From: Burkholderiales bacterium | GTDB lineage: Bacteria > Pseudomonadota > Gammaproteobacteria > Burkholderiales > Burkholderiaceae_F | NCBI GenBank assembly: GCA_020248865.1 | Contig: JADCGS010000012.1 | Coordinates: 62,001-126,000 of the forward strand | Length of the DNA stretch: 64,000 nt | Direction of reading: 5' to 3' | Part shown: piece by piece, positions 21,533 to 31,941 of the stretch | How positions within the stretch are numbered: position 1 is the stretch's first letter | How the letters are laid out: the number at the start of each line of letters is the position of its first letter | The notes under the pieces: model-generated | Told to the model about the DNA's origin: nothing | Database searches by the model: none | Seen by the model: only the letters and a program-made list of their open reading frames with translations | Program-made: the position numbers and the translations under genes

Positions 21533-23788
21533 ATGATCCCCGCCACCGCCCCCCTGTCGGCTGCTGCCATCGCCCGCGAAAGCGCCGTCATCGCCGCCAA
21601 CTACGCGCCGTTGCCGGTGGTGCTGGCCGCGGGTTGCGGCGAGTGGCTGACCGATGTCGACGGCCACCGCTACCTCGATTTCATGAGCGCCTACTCGGCC
21701 GTGAGTCACGGCCACGCGCACCCGCGGCTGGTGCAGGCACTGATCGACCAGGCGCAGCGGGTCGCCGTGACCTCGCGCGCGTACCATGCGGCACCGCTCG
21801 GACCGTTCCTGGAGAAGCTGGTCGATTTGGCCGGACTGGGCGCCGGCAGCCGCGCGCTACCGGCCAGCGGCGGCGCCGAATCGGTGGAAACCGCGATCAA
21901 GGCGGCGCGCCGCTGGGGCTACCGCGTCAAGGGCATCGCGCCCGACTGCGCCGAGATCGTGACTGCGCGTGGCAACTTCCACGGCCGCTCGACCACGATC
22001 GTGGGCTTCTCGACCGAGCCTGCCTACCGCGCGGACTTCGGCCCTTTCGCACCCGGGTTCGGCCACTTCGACTTCGGCGACATCGACTCGCTGGCGGCAG
22101 CGATCACCGACCGCACGGCCGCCGTGCTGCTCGAGCCGATCCAGGGCGAGGCCGGGATCGTGGTGCCGGCACCAGGCTTCCTGGCCGCCGCCCGCCGCCT
22201 GTGCGACGAGCGGCGCGTGCTGCTGATCCTGGACGAAGTCCAGTCCGGCCTCGGCCGCACCGGGCGCTGGTTCGCGTTCCAGCACGAAGGCGTGCGGCCC
22301 GACGGACTCATCCTCGGCAAGGCGCTCGGCGGCGGCTTGCTCCCCGTGAGCTGCTTCATCGGCACCGCCGAGGTAATGGACTTGTTCGAGCCCGGCAGCC
22401 ATGGCTCCACCTTCGGCGGCAACCCGCTGGCCGCCGCGGTCGGCCTGGAGGCGCTACGCGTAATCGAAGACGAGCAGCTGATCGCCCGCAGTGCCGCGCT
22501 GGGCGCCCATTTGCTGGCGCGCCTGCGTCGCCTGCAGGAGGAACAGACCGTGCCGCTGATTCGCGCGGTGCGCGGCCGCGGACTGTGGGTCGGCGTCGAC
22601 CTCGACCCGCAGCACGTCAGCGCGCGTGCCGTCGTCGAGCGGCTGGCCCGACGCGGCGTGCTGACCAAGGACACGCACGAAACGGTGATCCGCTTTGCTC
22701 CGCCGCTGACCATCAGCCGTGCAGCGCTCGACTGGGGCATCGACGTGTTTGCCGCCGTCCTCGACGAGTTCCTGCCCGCGCCAGACCGCGAGGCCGGTCG
22801 CGTCACCGTGCTTGCATCCCGCTCCGCCACGAGGACCCCGATGAACCGAGTACGGCCCGCCGCCAACCCGATCACCCAGCCGCGTGCGCGCCTGATGATG
22901 AGCGCACCCGACCACTTCGAAGTGAGCTACCGGATCAACCCGTGGATGGACCCGGCGCAGTGGCGAGTCAGCGCCGAACGACTGGCGCAGGACGCACAGC
23001 GCGGCTGGTCGCAGCTCAAGCAGACCTACGAGCGGCTCGGCGCCGTGGTCGAGGTGCAACCGGCCGTGCGCGGGCTACCCGACCTGGTGTTCACCGCCAA
23101 TGCGGCCGTGGTGCTCGACCGTAAGGTGGTGCTGGCGCACTTCTTGTGCCCGGAGCGGCAGGGAGAGGAACCGCACAACCGCGCCTTCTTCGAGGCCATG
23201 CGTGCGCGCGGTGTCGTCGACGAAATCGTCGACTGCCCGGCCGGCGAGTTCTTCGAGGGCGCCGGCGATGCGATCTGGGACGCCGGCCGCGGCCTGCTGT
23301 GGAGCGGCCACGGACAGCGCTCCACCGCCGGCATGCAGCACTTCCTGGCTGCCACCTACGGCGTGCCGGTGGTGGCGTTGGAGCTGGTGAACCCGCGCTT
23401 CTATCACCTCGACACCTGCCTTTGTGTTCTGGACGGTGGCGAGGTGCTGTACTACCGCCCGGCATTTTCGCGCTGCGCGCTTGGGCTGCTCGAAGACCTG
23501 GTCGGCAAGGACCGCCTAATCGAGGCCGGCGATGAAGACGCGATGCATCTGGCCGTCAACTCCGTCTGCCTCGGTCGCGACGCCGTTTTCTGCCACGCCA
23601 GTGCCGCGCTGCGCACGCAACTGACAGAGCGCGGCTACGACGTGCACGTGGTGCCTTTGGACAGCTTCAACCGCTCGGGCGGCGCCGCCTATTGCCTGAC
23701 GCTGCGCCTGGACCGCAGCACGCAGGCGCTGCCGCAGCGTGAGGTGTTCGTCGAGGAAGACCTGAGCGAGTTGCGACGCGCGGCTTGA
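21533..23788 (+). CDS. Ornithine aminotransferase fused to ArgZ-like arginine dihydrolase
   Basis: One 751-residue frame with two enzymes. Residues 1-425 are a class III aminotransferase of the ornithine aminotransferase (RocD) type: FMSAYSAVSHGHAHP, LLILDEVQSGLGRTG and the PLP lysine K263 in ILGKALGGGLLPVS. A roughly 25-residue arginine-rich linker follows. Residues 455-751 belong to the guanidine-modifying superfamily and look like ArgZ/AgrE: YRINPWMD, VFTANAA (N523 where deiminases have Asp), H625 in FYHLDTCLC, and C721 in GGAAYCLTLRL. Predicted chemistry: arginine to ornithine plus CO2 and two ammonia, then ornithine to glutamate semialdehyde. There is no stop codon between the domains. 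Dihydrolase versus deiminase or dimethylargininase activity is inferred from residues. Confidence 0.82.
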   Translation: MIPATAPLSAAAIARESAVIAANYAPLPVVLAAGCGEWLTDVDGHRYLDFMSAYSAVSHGHAHPRLVQALIDQAQRVAVTSRAYHAAPLGPFLEKLVDLAGLGAGSRALPASGGAESVETAIKAARRWGYRVKGIAPDCAEIVTARGNFHGRSTTIVGFSTEPAYRADFGPFAPGFGHFDFGDIDSLAAAITDRTAAVLLEPIQGEAGIVVPAPGFLAAARRLCDERRVLLILDEVQSGLGRTGRWFAFQHEGVRPDGLILGKALGGGLLPVSCFIGTAEVMDLFEPGSHGSTFGGNPLAAAVGLEALRVIEDEQLIARSAALGAHLLARLRRLQEEQTVPLIRAVRGRGLWVGVDLDPQHVSARAVVERLARRGVLTKDTHETVIRFAPPLTISRAALDWGIDVFAAVLDEFLPAPDREAGRVTVLASRSATRTPMNRVRPAANPITQPRARLMMSAPDHFEVSYRINPWMDPAQWRVSAERLAQDAQRGWSQLKQTYERLGAVVEVQPAVRGLPDLVFTANAAVVLDRKVVLAHFLCPERQGEEPHNRAFFEAMRARGVVDEIVDCPAGEFFEGAGDAIWDAGRGLLWSGHGQRSTAGMQHFLAATYGVPVVALELVNPRFYHLDTCLCVLDGGEVLYYRPAFSRCALGLLEDLVGKDRLIEAGDEDAMHLAVNSVCLGRDAVFCHASAALRTQLTERGYDVHVVPLDSFNRSGGAAYCLTLRLDRSTQALPQREVFVEEDLSELRRAA

Positions 23789-24335
23789 GCGGCCGCGCTT
23801 CGCAGCGCCCTGCGCCGGCAGGCTCCGCAGCTTGCTCTACGACGCAGCTTGCGCCGGCGGGCGCTGCGGGGCGCCTCGACTCCGGGCTGGCTGGCGGCGG
23901 GCGGTAGGTACCGCAGGCCGGTCCATGGCCGGCCTGCGTGGTCAGTGCTTGCGTATTGACTGCGCTGACGGGGAGGTTGGCGCTGGCAAGCTGCCCGCCA
24001 GCAAGTTCGAACTCGCGTGCGCCCGCCGCACTGCCACCCTGCGCGAGGCTCCCCACATCACCCGCCGGCGCCGCACTCCGTGGTTGGCACCTGGCCCTCA
24101 ACCCCGCCCCTGTCCCGCTGACCCGGGCGAGGGGAGCGAACCCTCTCCCACATCAGTGGGAGGGGCGCTCGCGAAGCGAGTGGGGCGAAGCGGGGGGTTG
24201 CGGGAGGCGCGCGTCCCGCCCGCTGAACGGCGCCGGCATGCAAGCCGGCGCGCGCCCTGCAAGTGAGGGGCTGCGGCGGGTGCGCAGCGCCCGGCCACCC
24301 ATGGAACTCGGCCACGGCCCCGACGAGCGAAGTCC
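23789..24335. other. Long intergenic region with hairpins and REP-like repeat
   Basis: 547 bases between the aminotransferase fusion and the enoyl-CoA hydratase stop (convergent genes). I find no convincing gene. A perfect 10-bp hairpin CGCAGGCCGG/CCGGCCTGCG lies at 23912-23938 and may end the fusion transcript, though it has no T tract. At 24141-24165 CCCTCTCCCAC pairs with GTGGGAGGGG, followed by CTCGC/GCGAG at 24168-24180; such strings recur between genes in many proteobacteria. Confidence 0.55.
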
Positions 24336-25133
24336 TCACCACTTCGGCGCCCGCTTCTCCATGAAAGCCAGCACGCCTTCCTGCGCCACCTCGTCGGCCA
24401 TGTTGCAGGCCATGGTCTGGCCGGCCAACTGGTAGGCCGCCTCGATGCCCAGTTCGAGCTGCTTGTAGAAGGCCTGCTTGCCCATGGCGATCGCCAGGCG
24501 CGGCTTGGCAACGATGCTGGCGGCCAGGCGCTCGACCTCGGCGTCCAGCTCGGCCAGCGGCACCACGCGGTTAACGAGTCCGCGCTCGCACGCGGTGGCC
24601 GCATCGATGAACTCGCCGGTGACCAGCATCTCGAAGGCCCTCTTGCGGCCCAGGTTGCGCGACAGCGCCACCGCCGGCGTTGAACAGAACAGCCCCACGT
24701 TGATGCCCGACACGGCAAACCGCGCCACGTCGGCGGCCACCGCCAGGTCGCACATGCCCACCAGCTGGCAGCCGGCGGCGGTCGCGATGCCATGCACCCG
24801 GGCAATCACCGGCTGCGGCATGCGCTGGATCTTGAGCATCAGCCGCGTGCAGGTGGCAAACAGCGTGCGGTAGTACTCGGCCTCGTGCCGCGCCTTCATC
24901 TGCTTGAGGTCGTGACCGGCGCAGAAGGCCCTGCCGGCGCCTGCCAGCACCACGACGCGCGCCGATTCGTCGGCGGCAATGCGGTCGAGCGCGTCCTGCA
25001 GCGCCGCCAGCATTTCCTCGGACAGCGAGTTGAACTGGGCAGGGCGGTTGAGCGTCAGGCGTACCACGCCGCCGGCGCTGCGCTCCTCGATCAGCAGCGG
25101 CTCGAGCTGCTGCGCGCTTTGGGGTGCGTTCAT
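24336..25133 (-). CDS. Enoyl-CoA hydratase/isomerase family protein
   Basis: Crotonase-fold protein of 265 residues. The oxyanion-hole loops are AGAGRAFCAGHDLKQMKA and VHGIATAAGCQLVGMCDLAV. The sequence resembles the ECHDC3 subgroup more than FadB-type hydratases, and I do not see the usual pair of catalytic glutamates, so hydratase activity is not assured. Start MNAPQSAQQLEPLL; an alternative start 17 codons upstream looks less natural. It follows phoR by 61 bases on the same strand, where many relatives have ppk/ppx. Confidence 0.82.
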   Translation of the reverse strand: MNAPQSAQQLEPLLIEERSAGGVVRLTLNRPAQFNSLSEEMLAALQDALDRIAADESARVVVLAGAGRAFCAGHDLKQMKARHEAEYYRTLFATCTRLMLKIQRMPQPVIARVHGIATAAGCQLVGMCDLAVAADVARFAVSGINVGLFCSTPAVALSRNLGRKRAFEMLVTGEFIDAATACERGLVNRVVPLAELDAEVERLAASIVAKPRLAIAMGKQAFYKQLELGIEAAYQLAGQTMACNMADEVAQEGVLAFMEKRAPKW

Positions 25134-25194
25134 CCGGGGCCTCCTCGGGTTGGATCGTCGACGACAACTGTACGCCGCCGGCACGGCCGCCTGC

Positions 25195-26532
25195 TCAGGC
25201 AGCCCGGGTGATCTCGGGCTGGATCAGCCGGCTGTCCGGCAGCCAGGCCGTGAAGGTGCTGCCCTGTCCCGCCTGCGACTCGATGGTCAGGCGGGCCTGA
25301 TGGCGCAGCAGCACGTGCTTGACGATCGCCAGGCCGAGCCCGGTGCCGCCGGTCTCGCGCGACCGGCTCTTGTCGACCCGGTAGAAGCGCTCAGTCAGGC
25401 GCGGCAGGTGCTCGGGCGCGATCCCGATGCCCGTGTCCTCCACGCTGAAAGCGCCGCCGCGCTGGTCCACCGTCCAGCGCAACTGGATCGAGCCGCCCGC
25501 CGGCGTGTAGCGAATCGCGTTGGACACCAGGTTGCCAAGAGCGCTGCGCAGTTCGTCCCGGCTGCCGCGCACATGCGTCTCGTCGGCCTCGTAGCCGAGG
25601 CTGTGCCGGCCGCCGGACAGGGCACGCGCCTCGTCGGTGAGCTCGCGCACCAGCGCGGCCATGTCGACGTCCTCCTCGACGACGGCCGACTCCTGCGACT
25701 CCAGGCGCGACAGCATCAGCAGATCCTCGACGAGCCGATGCATCCGGCTGGCCTGCTCATGCATCAGCTGCAGGTGGTGACGCCGCACCGGGTCGCCTGC
25801 GGCATCGGGCGCATCGAGCAGCATCTCGAGGAAACCGTTGACCACCGTGAGCGGCGTGCGCAGTTCGTGCGAGACGTTGGCCACGAAGTCGCGCCGCATG
25901 GCGTCGACTCGCTCGGTCTGCGTCACGTCGTAGGTCAGCACGATCGAGCGCGCCGGCTCGAACTCGATCACGGTGACCGAGAGCGCGAGCGCCGGCGAGT
26001 TCAGCGGCCGGAACACCAGCGGCTGCTCGAAGCTGCCCGAGGTCATGAAGGCGACGAAGGCCGGGTCGCGCACCAGGTTGGTCAGGCGCAGGCCGCCATC
26101 GTTCCTCAGCGACAGGCCGAGGTGCCGCTCAGCCACCGGATTGCACCATTCGATCTGCAGCGCGGCGTCGACCAGCACGATGCCCTCGGGGAGCGCGCTG
26201 ATGGTGCGGCGGAAGCGTTCCTCGTTCTCGGCCAGCCGGCGCTCCGACAACTGGCTGGAGCGGTGGGCGCGATACAGCCGGCTGAACACTTCGGACCAGG
26301 CGCCGACACCTTCGGGCACGGTCTCGATGGCCGGGCGCTCGAGCCAGTCGGCCAGCAGGCTGAGGTAGACCAGATGGAACGCGAGCAGCACCGCCAGCGC
26401 AAGCACCGCGAAGACCAGCCCCACCGTGGTGTCGAAGAACACGCCGAGCAGCACGGCGACGACGCCGAGGGCGCAAATGCGCAGCAGCGCCGGCAGCAAC
26501 AACGACACGCGCAGGTTTGGCTTCCCGGCCAT
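25195..26532 (-). CDS. phoR: Phosphate regulon sensor histidine kinase PhoR
   Basis: Membrane sensor kinase, 445 residues. N-terminal hydrophobic segments span residues 10-60, then a PAS domain about 95-200, the dimerisation helix with the phospho-acceptor histidine in FVANVSHELRTPLTVVNGF, and an ATPase domain with SNAIRYTPAG, FSVEDTGIGI and TGGTGLGLAIVKH. It phosphorylates PhoB when phosphate is scarce, under control of PstSCAB-PhoU. It begins 35 bases after phoB. Confidence 0.95.
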   Translation of the reverse strand: MAGKPNLRVSLLLPALLRICALGVVAVLLGVFFDTTVGLVFAVLALAVLLAFHLVYLSLLADWLERPAIETVPEGVGAWSEVFSRLYRAHRSSQLSERRLAENEERFRRTISALPEGIVLVDAALQIEWCNPVAERHLGLSLRNDGGLRLTNLVRDPAFVAFMTSGSFEQPLVFRPLNSPALALSVTVIEFEPARSIVLTYDVTQTERVDAMRRDFVANVSHELRTPLTVVNGFLEMLLDAPDAAGDPVRRHHLQLMHEQASRMHRLVEDLLMLSRLESQESAVVEEDVDMAALVRELTDEARALSGGRHSLGYEADETHVRGSRDELRSALGNLVSNAIRYTPAGGSIQLRWTVDQRGGAFSVEDTGIGIAPEHLPRLTERFYRVDKSRSRETGGTGLGLAIVKHVLLRHQARLTIESQAGQGSTFTAWLPDSRLIQPEITRAA

Positions 26533-26567
26533 GGCCGCCGAGTGTACCGGCGCCGCGCGGCCCGCCG

Positions 26568-27263
26568 TCAGCTGTCGCTGCGGATCGAGAGCCGGTAGCC
26601 GAGCCCGCGCACCGTCTGCACGAGATGTTGGGCGCCGGCCGGTGCCAGCGCCTTGCGCAGCCGCAGCACGTGGACGTCGACCGTGCGCTCCTCGATGAAA
26701 ACATGATCGCCCCAGACACTGTCGAGGAGCTGGCTACGCGAGAAAACGCGATCCGGGTGGCCCGCCAGGAACTTGAGCAGCTTGAACTCCGCCAGTCCGA
26801 TTTTGACCGGCTTGCCGTCCACCGCCACCTCGTGGCGGGCCGGGTCGATGGTCAGCGGACCATACGCGATCGCCTCGCCGCTGTGCTGCGGGGCGCGGCG
26901 ACGGAACACGGCGCGCATGCGCGACACCAGCTCGCGCGGCGAGAAAGGCTTGACCACGTAGTCGTCGGCACCGGCGTCGAGCCCGACCACGCGGTCGGTC
27001 TCGGTGCTCTTGGCGGTCAGCATGATCACCGGCAGGGTGCGCGTGCGCTCCTGCGCCCGCAGGTCGCGCAGCAGATCGATGCCGCCGCGGTCCGGCAACA
27101 TCCAGTCCAGGATCACCAGGTCGGGCAACTCGGAGCGGATGGCATCCTGCGCCGCCGCGACCGAATCGGCGCGCCGCACCTGGTAGCCATGGGTCGTGCA
27201 GGTATAGGAGACCAGCTCCTGGATGGCCGGCTCGTCCTCCACCACGAGGATCGACGCGGACAT
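26568..27263 (-). CDS. phoB: Phosphate regulon response regulator PhoB
   Basis: OmpR-family transcription factor, 231 residues. The receiver domain has the acidic pair in VVEDEPAIQ, the phospho-acceptor aspartate in DLVILDWMLPDRGG and the lysine in MLTAKSTETD. The winged-helix domain (about 130-231) ends with the recognition segment EERTVDVHVLRLRKAL and VRGLGYRLS. It binds Pho boxes; seven candidates are listed in this window. It starts 7 bases after phoU ends. Confidence 0.96.
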   Translation of the reverse strand: MSASILVVEDEPAIQELVSYTCTTHGYQVRRADSVAAAQDAIRSELPDLVILDWMLPDRGGIDLLRDLRAQERTRTLPVIMLTAKSTETDRVVGLDAGADDYVVKPFSPRELVSRMRAVFRRRAPQHSGEAIAYGPLTIDPARHEVAVDGKPVKIGLAEFKLLKFLAGHPDRVFSRSQLLDSVWGDHVFIEERTVDVHVLRLRKALAPAGAQHLVQTVRGLGYRLSIRSDS

Positions 27264-27270
27264 GAGGTCC

Positions 27271-27984
27271 TCAGGCCTGCGCAGTCACGCGGTCCACCTC
27301 GTCGGGCGTGGCATGGCGCACGTCCATGCCGGCCGAGATGAAGATCACGTGCTCGGCGATGTTCTTGGCGTGGTCGCCGATGCGCTCGATCGCCTTGGCG
27401 ACCCAGATGAGATCGATCGACGCCGAGATCGTGCGCGGGTCCTCCATCATGAAAGTGATGAGCTGGCGCAGGATGGCGCGAAACCGCTCGTCCACGCCAG
27501 CATCGTCGCGGATGATGGGGGCCGCCGCCGCCACGTCGAGCCGCGCGAACGAATCGAGCGAGCGGCGCAGCATCCCGCTGGCGATGTCGCCCGAGATGCG
27601 GATGTCCGGAATGCGCGGCAGGCGCATCGAGATCTGCTTCTCGTGGACCCATTTTGCCGCACGCGCGATCTTGGTGGATTCGTCGCCCGAGCGCTCCAGA
27701 TCGGTAATGATCTTGGTCACCCCCATGATCATGCGCAGGTCGCCGGCCGTCGGCTGGCGGCGCGCGATCACGTTGTTGACGGCGCGGTCCAGCTCGACCT
27801 CCAGCTCGTTGACGCGACGGTCGGACTGGATGACGCGGTCGGCGGCGGCAAGGTCGCCCGCCTCGAAGCAGTCGATCGCCATGCGGACCTGCGACTCAAC
27901 CAGCCCGCCCATCTGCAGGACGCGCGAGCGGATCGATTCGAGCTCCTGGTCGTAGACGCGGGAGGAGTGTTCGCCTGTTGCCAT
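27271..27984 (-). CDS. phoU: Phosphate transport system regulatory protein PhoU
   Basis: Two-repeat helical protein, 237 residues, that couples the Pst transporter to PhoR and represses the Pho response when phosphate is plentiful. The metal-binding acidic pattern occurs in both repeats, for example NELEVELDRAVNNVIARR and KAIERIGDHAKNIAEHVIF. It sits between pstB (13-base gap) and phoB. Confidence 0.96.
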   Translation of the reverse strand: MATGEHSSRVYDQELESIRSRVLQMGGLVESQVRMAIDCFEAGDLAAADRVIQSDRRVNELEVELDRAVNNVIARRQPTAGDLRMIMGVTKIITDLERSGDESTKIARAAKWVHEKQISMRLPRIPDIRISGDIASGMLRRSLDSFARLDVAAAAPIIRDDAGVDERFRAILRQLITFMMEDPRTISASIDLIWVAKAIERIGDHAKNIAEHVIFISAGMDVRHATPDEVDRVTAQA

Positions 27985-27997
27985 GGTGGGTCCGTCC

Positions 27998-28812
<815 letters not shown>

Positions 28813-28819
<7 letters not shown>

Positions 28820-29760
28820 TTGATCTTCTTCCTCACCTGATAGCGCAGGTAGATAGCCAACCCGTTCATCACCAGCGTCATCGCCAGCAGGATCACGCCG
28901 GCGGCGGCTGCATTGAGCTGGAAGGCCTTGTCGGGCCGCGAAACCCAGTTGTACATCTGGATCGGCAGCACCGTGAACTCGGACCACAGCCAGGCGAAGT
29001 TGACGAAGGGCGCCTCGCCCATGATCGGCGCCGGCGGCAGGAACGCAATGAAGGTCAGCGCGCCGATGGTAATGATGGGCGCGGTCTGGCCGATCGCCTC
29101 GGCCATGCCGAGGATGATGCCGGTCAGGATGCCGCCGCGCGAATATGGCAGCAGGTGATCGGAGATCATCTGCCAGCGGGTGGCACCCATCGCGTAGGCC
29201 GCCTCGCGGATGTGGCCCGGCACGGCGCGCAACGCCTCGCGCGAGGAAACGATCACGATCGGCAGGATCAGAAGGGCCAACGTCAGGCCGGCCGTGAGCA
29301 CGCTCTCGCCGAACCCGAACTGGTAGACGAACAGGCCGAGGGCCAGCAGCCCGTAGACGATCGAGGGCACGCCGGCCAGATTAGTCACGTTGATCTCGAT
29401 GAGGTCGGTGACCCAGTTCTTCTTGGCGTACTCCTCCAGGTAGACCGCGGCGCCGACGCCGATCGGAACGGCCGCCAGCATAGTCACCAGCATCACCATC
29501 GCGCTGCCGACCCAGGCCGAGAGGATTCCCGCCTCGGTGGCGCGGCGCGACGGGAAGTTGGTCATGAACTCCCAGCTCAGCCGCGGCAGGCCGTCGAACA
29601 ACAGGTCCAGAAAGGCGGCCAGCAGAACCAGCACCGCAAAGATGGTGCAGGCCAGGCCGGTCATCGCGAAGATCAGCTGATTGCGCTTGCCGGCAGCCAC
29701 GAGCCGGCGCATTTCCTGCACATCGGGCCGCTCGACGGCCGGCTGCATCACGGCGGTCAT
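28813..29760 (-). CDS. pstA: Phosphate ABC transporter permease PstA
   Basis: Inner-membrane permease, 315 residues with about six helices (first at residues 28-50, [20 protein letters not shown]). The EAA-type loop that contacts the ATPase is [20 protein letters not shown] followed by ATRWQM. It overlaps pstC by one base and pstB by seven. Confidence 0.95.
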
Positions 29761-30713
29761 CAGTAGGCCTTCCTATAGCGGCGCCGCAGGAAGTGGCCTG
29801 CCACGTTGAGCACTAGGGTCATGGCCAGCAGTACCAGGCCGGCGGCGAAGATGCTGCGGTAGGCGACCGAACCATGTTCGAGGTCGCCCAGGCTGACCTG
29901 AGCGATGTAGGCGGTCAGCGTGGCAGCCGCCTCCATCGGGTTGAAGGTGAAGTTGGCGTTCTGCCCGGCGGCGATCGCCACCACCATGGTCTCGCCGATC
30001 GCGCGCGCGGCCGCCAGCACGTACGCCGCGACCACCCCCGAGACGGCCGCCGGCATCACGACGCTGAGCGCCACCTGCATCTTGTTGCTGCCCAGCGCAT
30101 AGGCGCCCTCGCGCATGTTCATCGGCACCGCGCGCATCGCATCCTCGGCGAGCGAGGCGATGGTCGGGATGGTAGCCACGCCGACCACCAGACCCGGCGC
30201 CAGCATGTTGAAGCCTGGCAGGTTGGGCAGGATTGTGTCCTGCAGCAGCGGGGTCACGAACAGCAGCGCGAAGTAACCGAAGACGATCGTCGGCACAGCA
30301 GCGATCATCTCCAGCGCCGGCTTGACCGCCTCGCGCACCCGGTGGCCGGCGAACTCCGACAGGTAGATGGCGATGATGGTGCCCATCGGCACCGCGACCA
30401 GCAGCGCGATGAGAGTCACCGTCAGCGTGCCGGATATGAGCGGCAGGATGCCGTAGGACGGGTTTGCGAACAGCGGCGTCCAGACGGTGCCGGTCAGGAA
30501 GTCCCACAGCGAGACGAACTCGAAGAAGCCGAGCGACTCATAGACCAGAATGACAGTAATCGCCGCCGTGGTGAAGACCGCCACCAGGCCCGCGCACAGC
30601 AGCACGAACTCGATCAACTGCTCCTTGATACGACGGCTGCGTTTGTGTCCGAGGGATATCGGGAGGCCAGACCCCGCAGTGGCGGTCCGACCCGGCGCGT
30701 CAATAGACGGCAT
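29760..30713 (-). CDS. pstC: Phosphate ABC transporter permease PstC
   Basis: Partner permease of PstA, 317 residues from the ATG I chose. The first helix is near residue 40 (FVLLCAGLVAVFTTAAITVI) and the coupling loop is EDAMRAVPMNMREGAYALGS. Start uncertain: a GTG at 30758 would add 15 codons; neither has a strong ribosome site. It follows pstS by 117 bases. Confidence 0.93.
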   Translation of the reverse strand: MPSIDAPGRTATAGSGLPISLGHKRSRRIKEQLIEFVLLCAGLVAVFTTAAITVILVYESLGFFEFVSLWDFLTGTVWTPLFANPSYGILPLISGTLTVTLIALLVAVPMGTIIAIYLSEFAGHRVREAVKPALEMIAAVPTIVFGYFALLFVTPLLQDTILPNLPGFNMLAPGLVVGVATIPTIASLAEDAMRAVPMNMREGAYALGSNKMQVALSVVMPAAVSGVVAAYVLAAARAIGETMVVAIAAGQNANFTFNPMEAAATLTAYIAQVSLGDLEHGSVAYRSIFAAGLVLLAMTLVLNVAGHFLRRRYRKAY

Positions 30714-30830
30714 AGGCGTACGACTTCCCGGGCTGTTGATCGGGTCGCGGACCGGCACCGCCCATGCGCCGGTAAGGAAACGGGAGGGTAACGGCAGGCG
30801 CCGTTACCCCCGCTCTCAAGCGCGCGTAGG

Positions 30831-31835
30831 TTACTTCGCTTCCAGCTTCATCAACTGCTCGATCGTCACACCCACCAGGTTCTCGCCACCGAACTTGGTG
30901 CCCACTCGGCCCTTGGCGAGCGCGTCAGTGTTGTAGGTGTAGGCCACGGCCGGCAGCGGCACGTACTTGACTTCCTTGACCAACTTGGTCGCGTTCTGGT
31001 TGTAAAACTGCACGAACTCCCGCACCTCGGGGCGCTGCGCCGAGGCCGCGTTCACGTAGATGAAAATGGGACGCGACAGCGGCTGGTAGGTACCGTTGAT
31101 GACAGTCTGCTCGTTCGGCTGCACCGCGCGGCCACCCTTCCACACGATCGGCAGCGAGCGCAGCTTGTCGCGGTTCTCCGCGTAGTACGCATACCCGAAG
31201 AAGCCGATTGCATCGACATCGCGCGAGATGCCTTGCACCAGCACGTTGTCGTCTTCAGAGGCGGTGAAGTCGCCACGGCTGGCCTTGGACTTGCCATTGA
31301 CCGCCTCGGTGAAGTAGTCGAACGTGCCCGAATCCGTACCCGCGCCGAACAGCTTGATCGGCCGGTCGGGCCAGGCCGGGTTGACCTGATTCCAGCGCAT
31401 CACCTTACCCTGAGCCGACGGCTCCCACATGCGGCGCAGTTCGTCGATCGAGATTTCCTTCAGCCAGGTGTTGCGCGGGTTCACCACCACCGACAACGCG
31501 TCATAGGCCACCGGCATCTCGATGAAGCGCACGCCGGCCTTGGCGCACTCGTCGATCTCGCGACGGGTGATCGGGCGCGAGGCATTCTGCACATCGGTCT
31601 CGCCGCGGCAGAACTTGCGAAAGCCGCCGCCCGTGCCCGAAATGCCAACCGTCACCTTGACCGCGTTGCGCTTGGACTTCTGGAACTCCTCGGCCACCGC
31701 CTCGGTGATCGGAAACACCGTGCTCGAACCGTCGACCCGCACGGTCTGGGCCTGGGCCACCGACGTGCCGCCGAGGCCCGCTGCGACCACCGCAAGAGCG
31801 CCCAGCACGGCGCGGCGAATGTTCTGAACCTGCAT
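30831..31835 (-). CDS. pstS: Phosphate ABC transporter substrate-binding protein PstS
   Basis: Periplasmic phosphate-binding protein, 334 residues. Signal peptide from [20 protein letters not shown] to VAQAQ. The phosphate loops [13 protein letters not shown] and [18 protein letters not shown] are present, and it continues as the long PstS type ([17 protein letters not shown]). The ATG has a GGAGG site 5-9 bases upstream; the frame extends 30 codons further without support. First gene of pstSCAB-phoUBR, 72 bases downstream of a Pho box. Confidence 0.95.
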   Translation of the reverse strand: MQVQNIRRAVLGALAVVAAGLGGTSVAQAQTVRVDGSSTVFPITEAVAEEFQKSKRNAVKVTVGISGTGGGFRKFCRGETDVQNASRPITRREIDECAKAGVRFIEMPVAYDALSVVVNPRNTWLKEISIDELRRMWEPSAQGKVMRWNQVNPAWPDRPIKLFGAGTDSGTFDYFTEAVNGKSKASRGDFTASEDDNVLVQGISRDVDAIGFFGYAYYAENRDKLRSLPIVWKGGRAVQPNEQTVINGTYQPLSRPIFIYVNAASAQRPEVREFVQFYNQNATKLVKEVKYVPLPAVAYTYNTDALAKGRVGTKFGGENLVGVTIEQLMKLEAK

Positions 31836-31907
31836 GAAACCTCCGGAAATGTGTTGTCGCGGCCGCAGTTGCAGACCGCGCGATGAGACCGACTCTAAGA
31901 AGGGGAC

Positions 31908-31925
31908 ATGACGGCAATGTGACAT
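31908..31925 (-). promoter_or_regulatory. Pho box upstream of pstS
   Basis: Minus-strand units ATGTCAC and CCGTCAT are spaced 11 bp start to start (4-base spacer), matching the PhoB unit consensus CTGTCAT at 5 of 7 positions each. A -10-like TTAGAG begins about ten bases downstream, the expected distance when PhoB replaces the -35 element. Confidence 0.8.
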
Positions 31926-31941
31926 GTCACAAAATGCCCGG

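Noticed and set aside
23667-24101. 144-codon minus-strand frame in the long gap
   Set aside because: It overlaps the end of the aminotransferase fusion, has biased Ala/Pro/Arg/Gly composition and crosses the hairpins.
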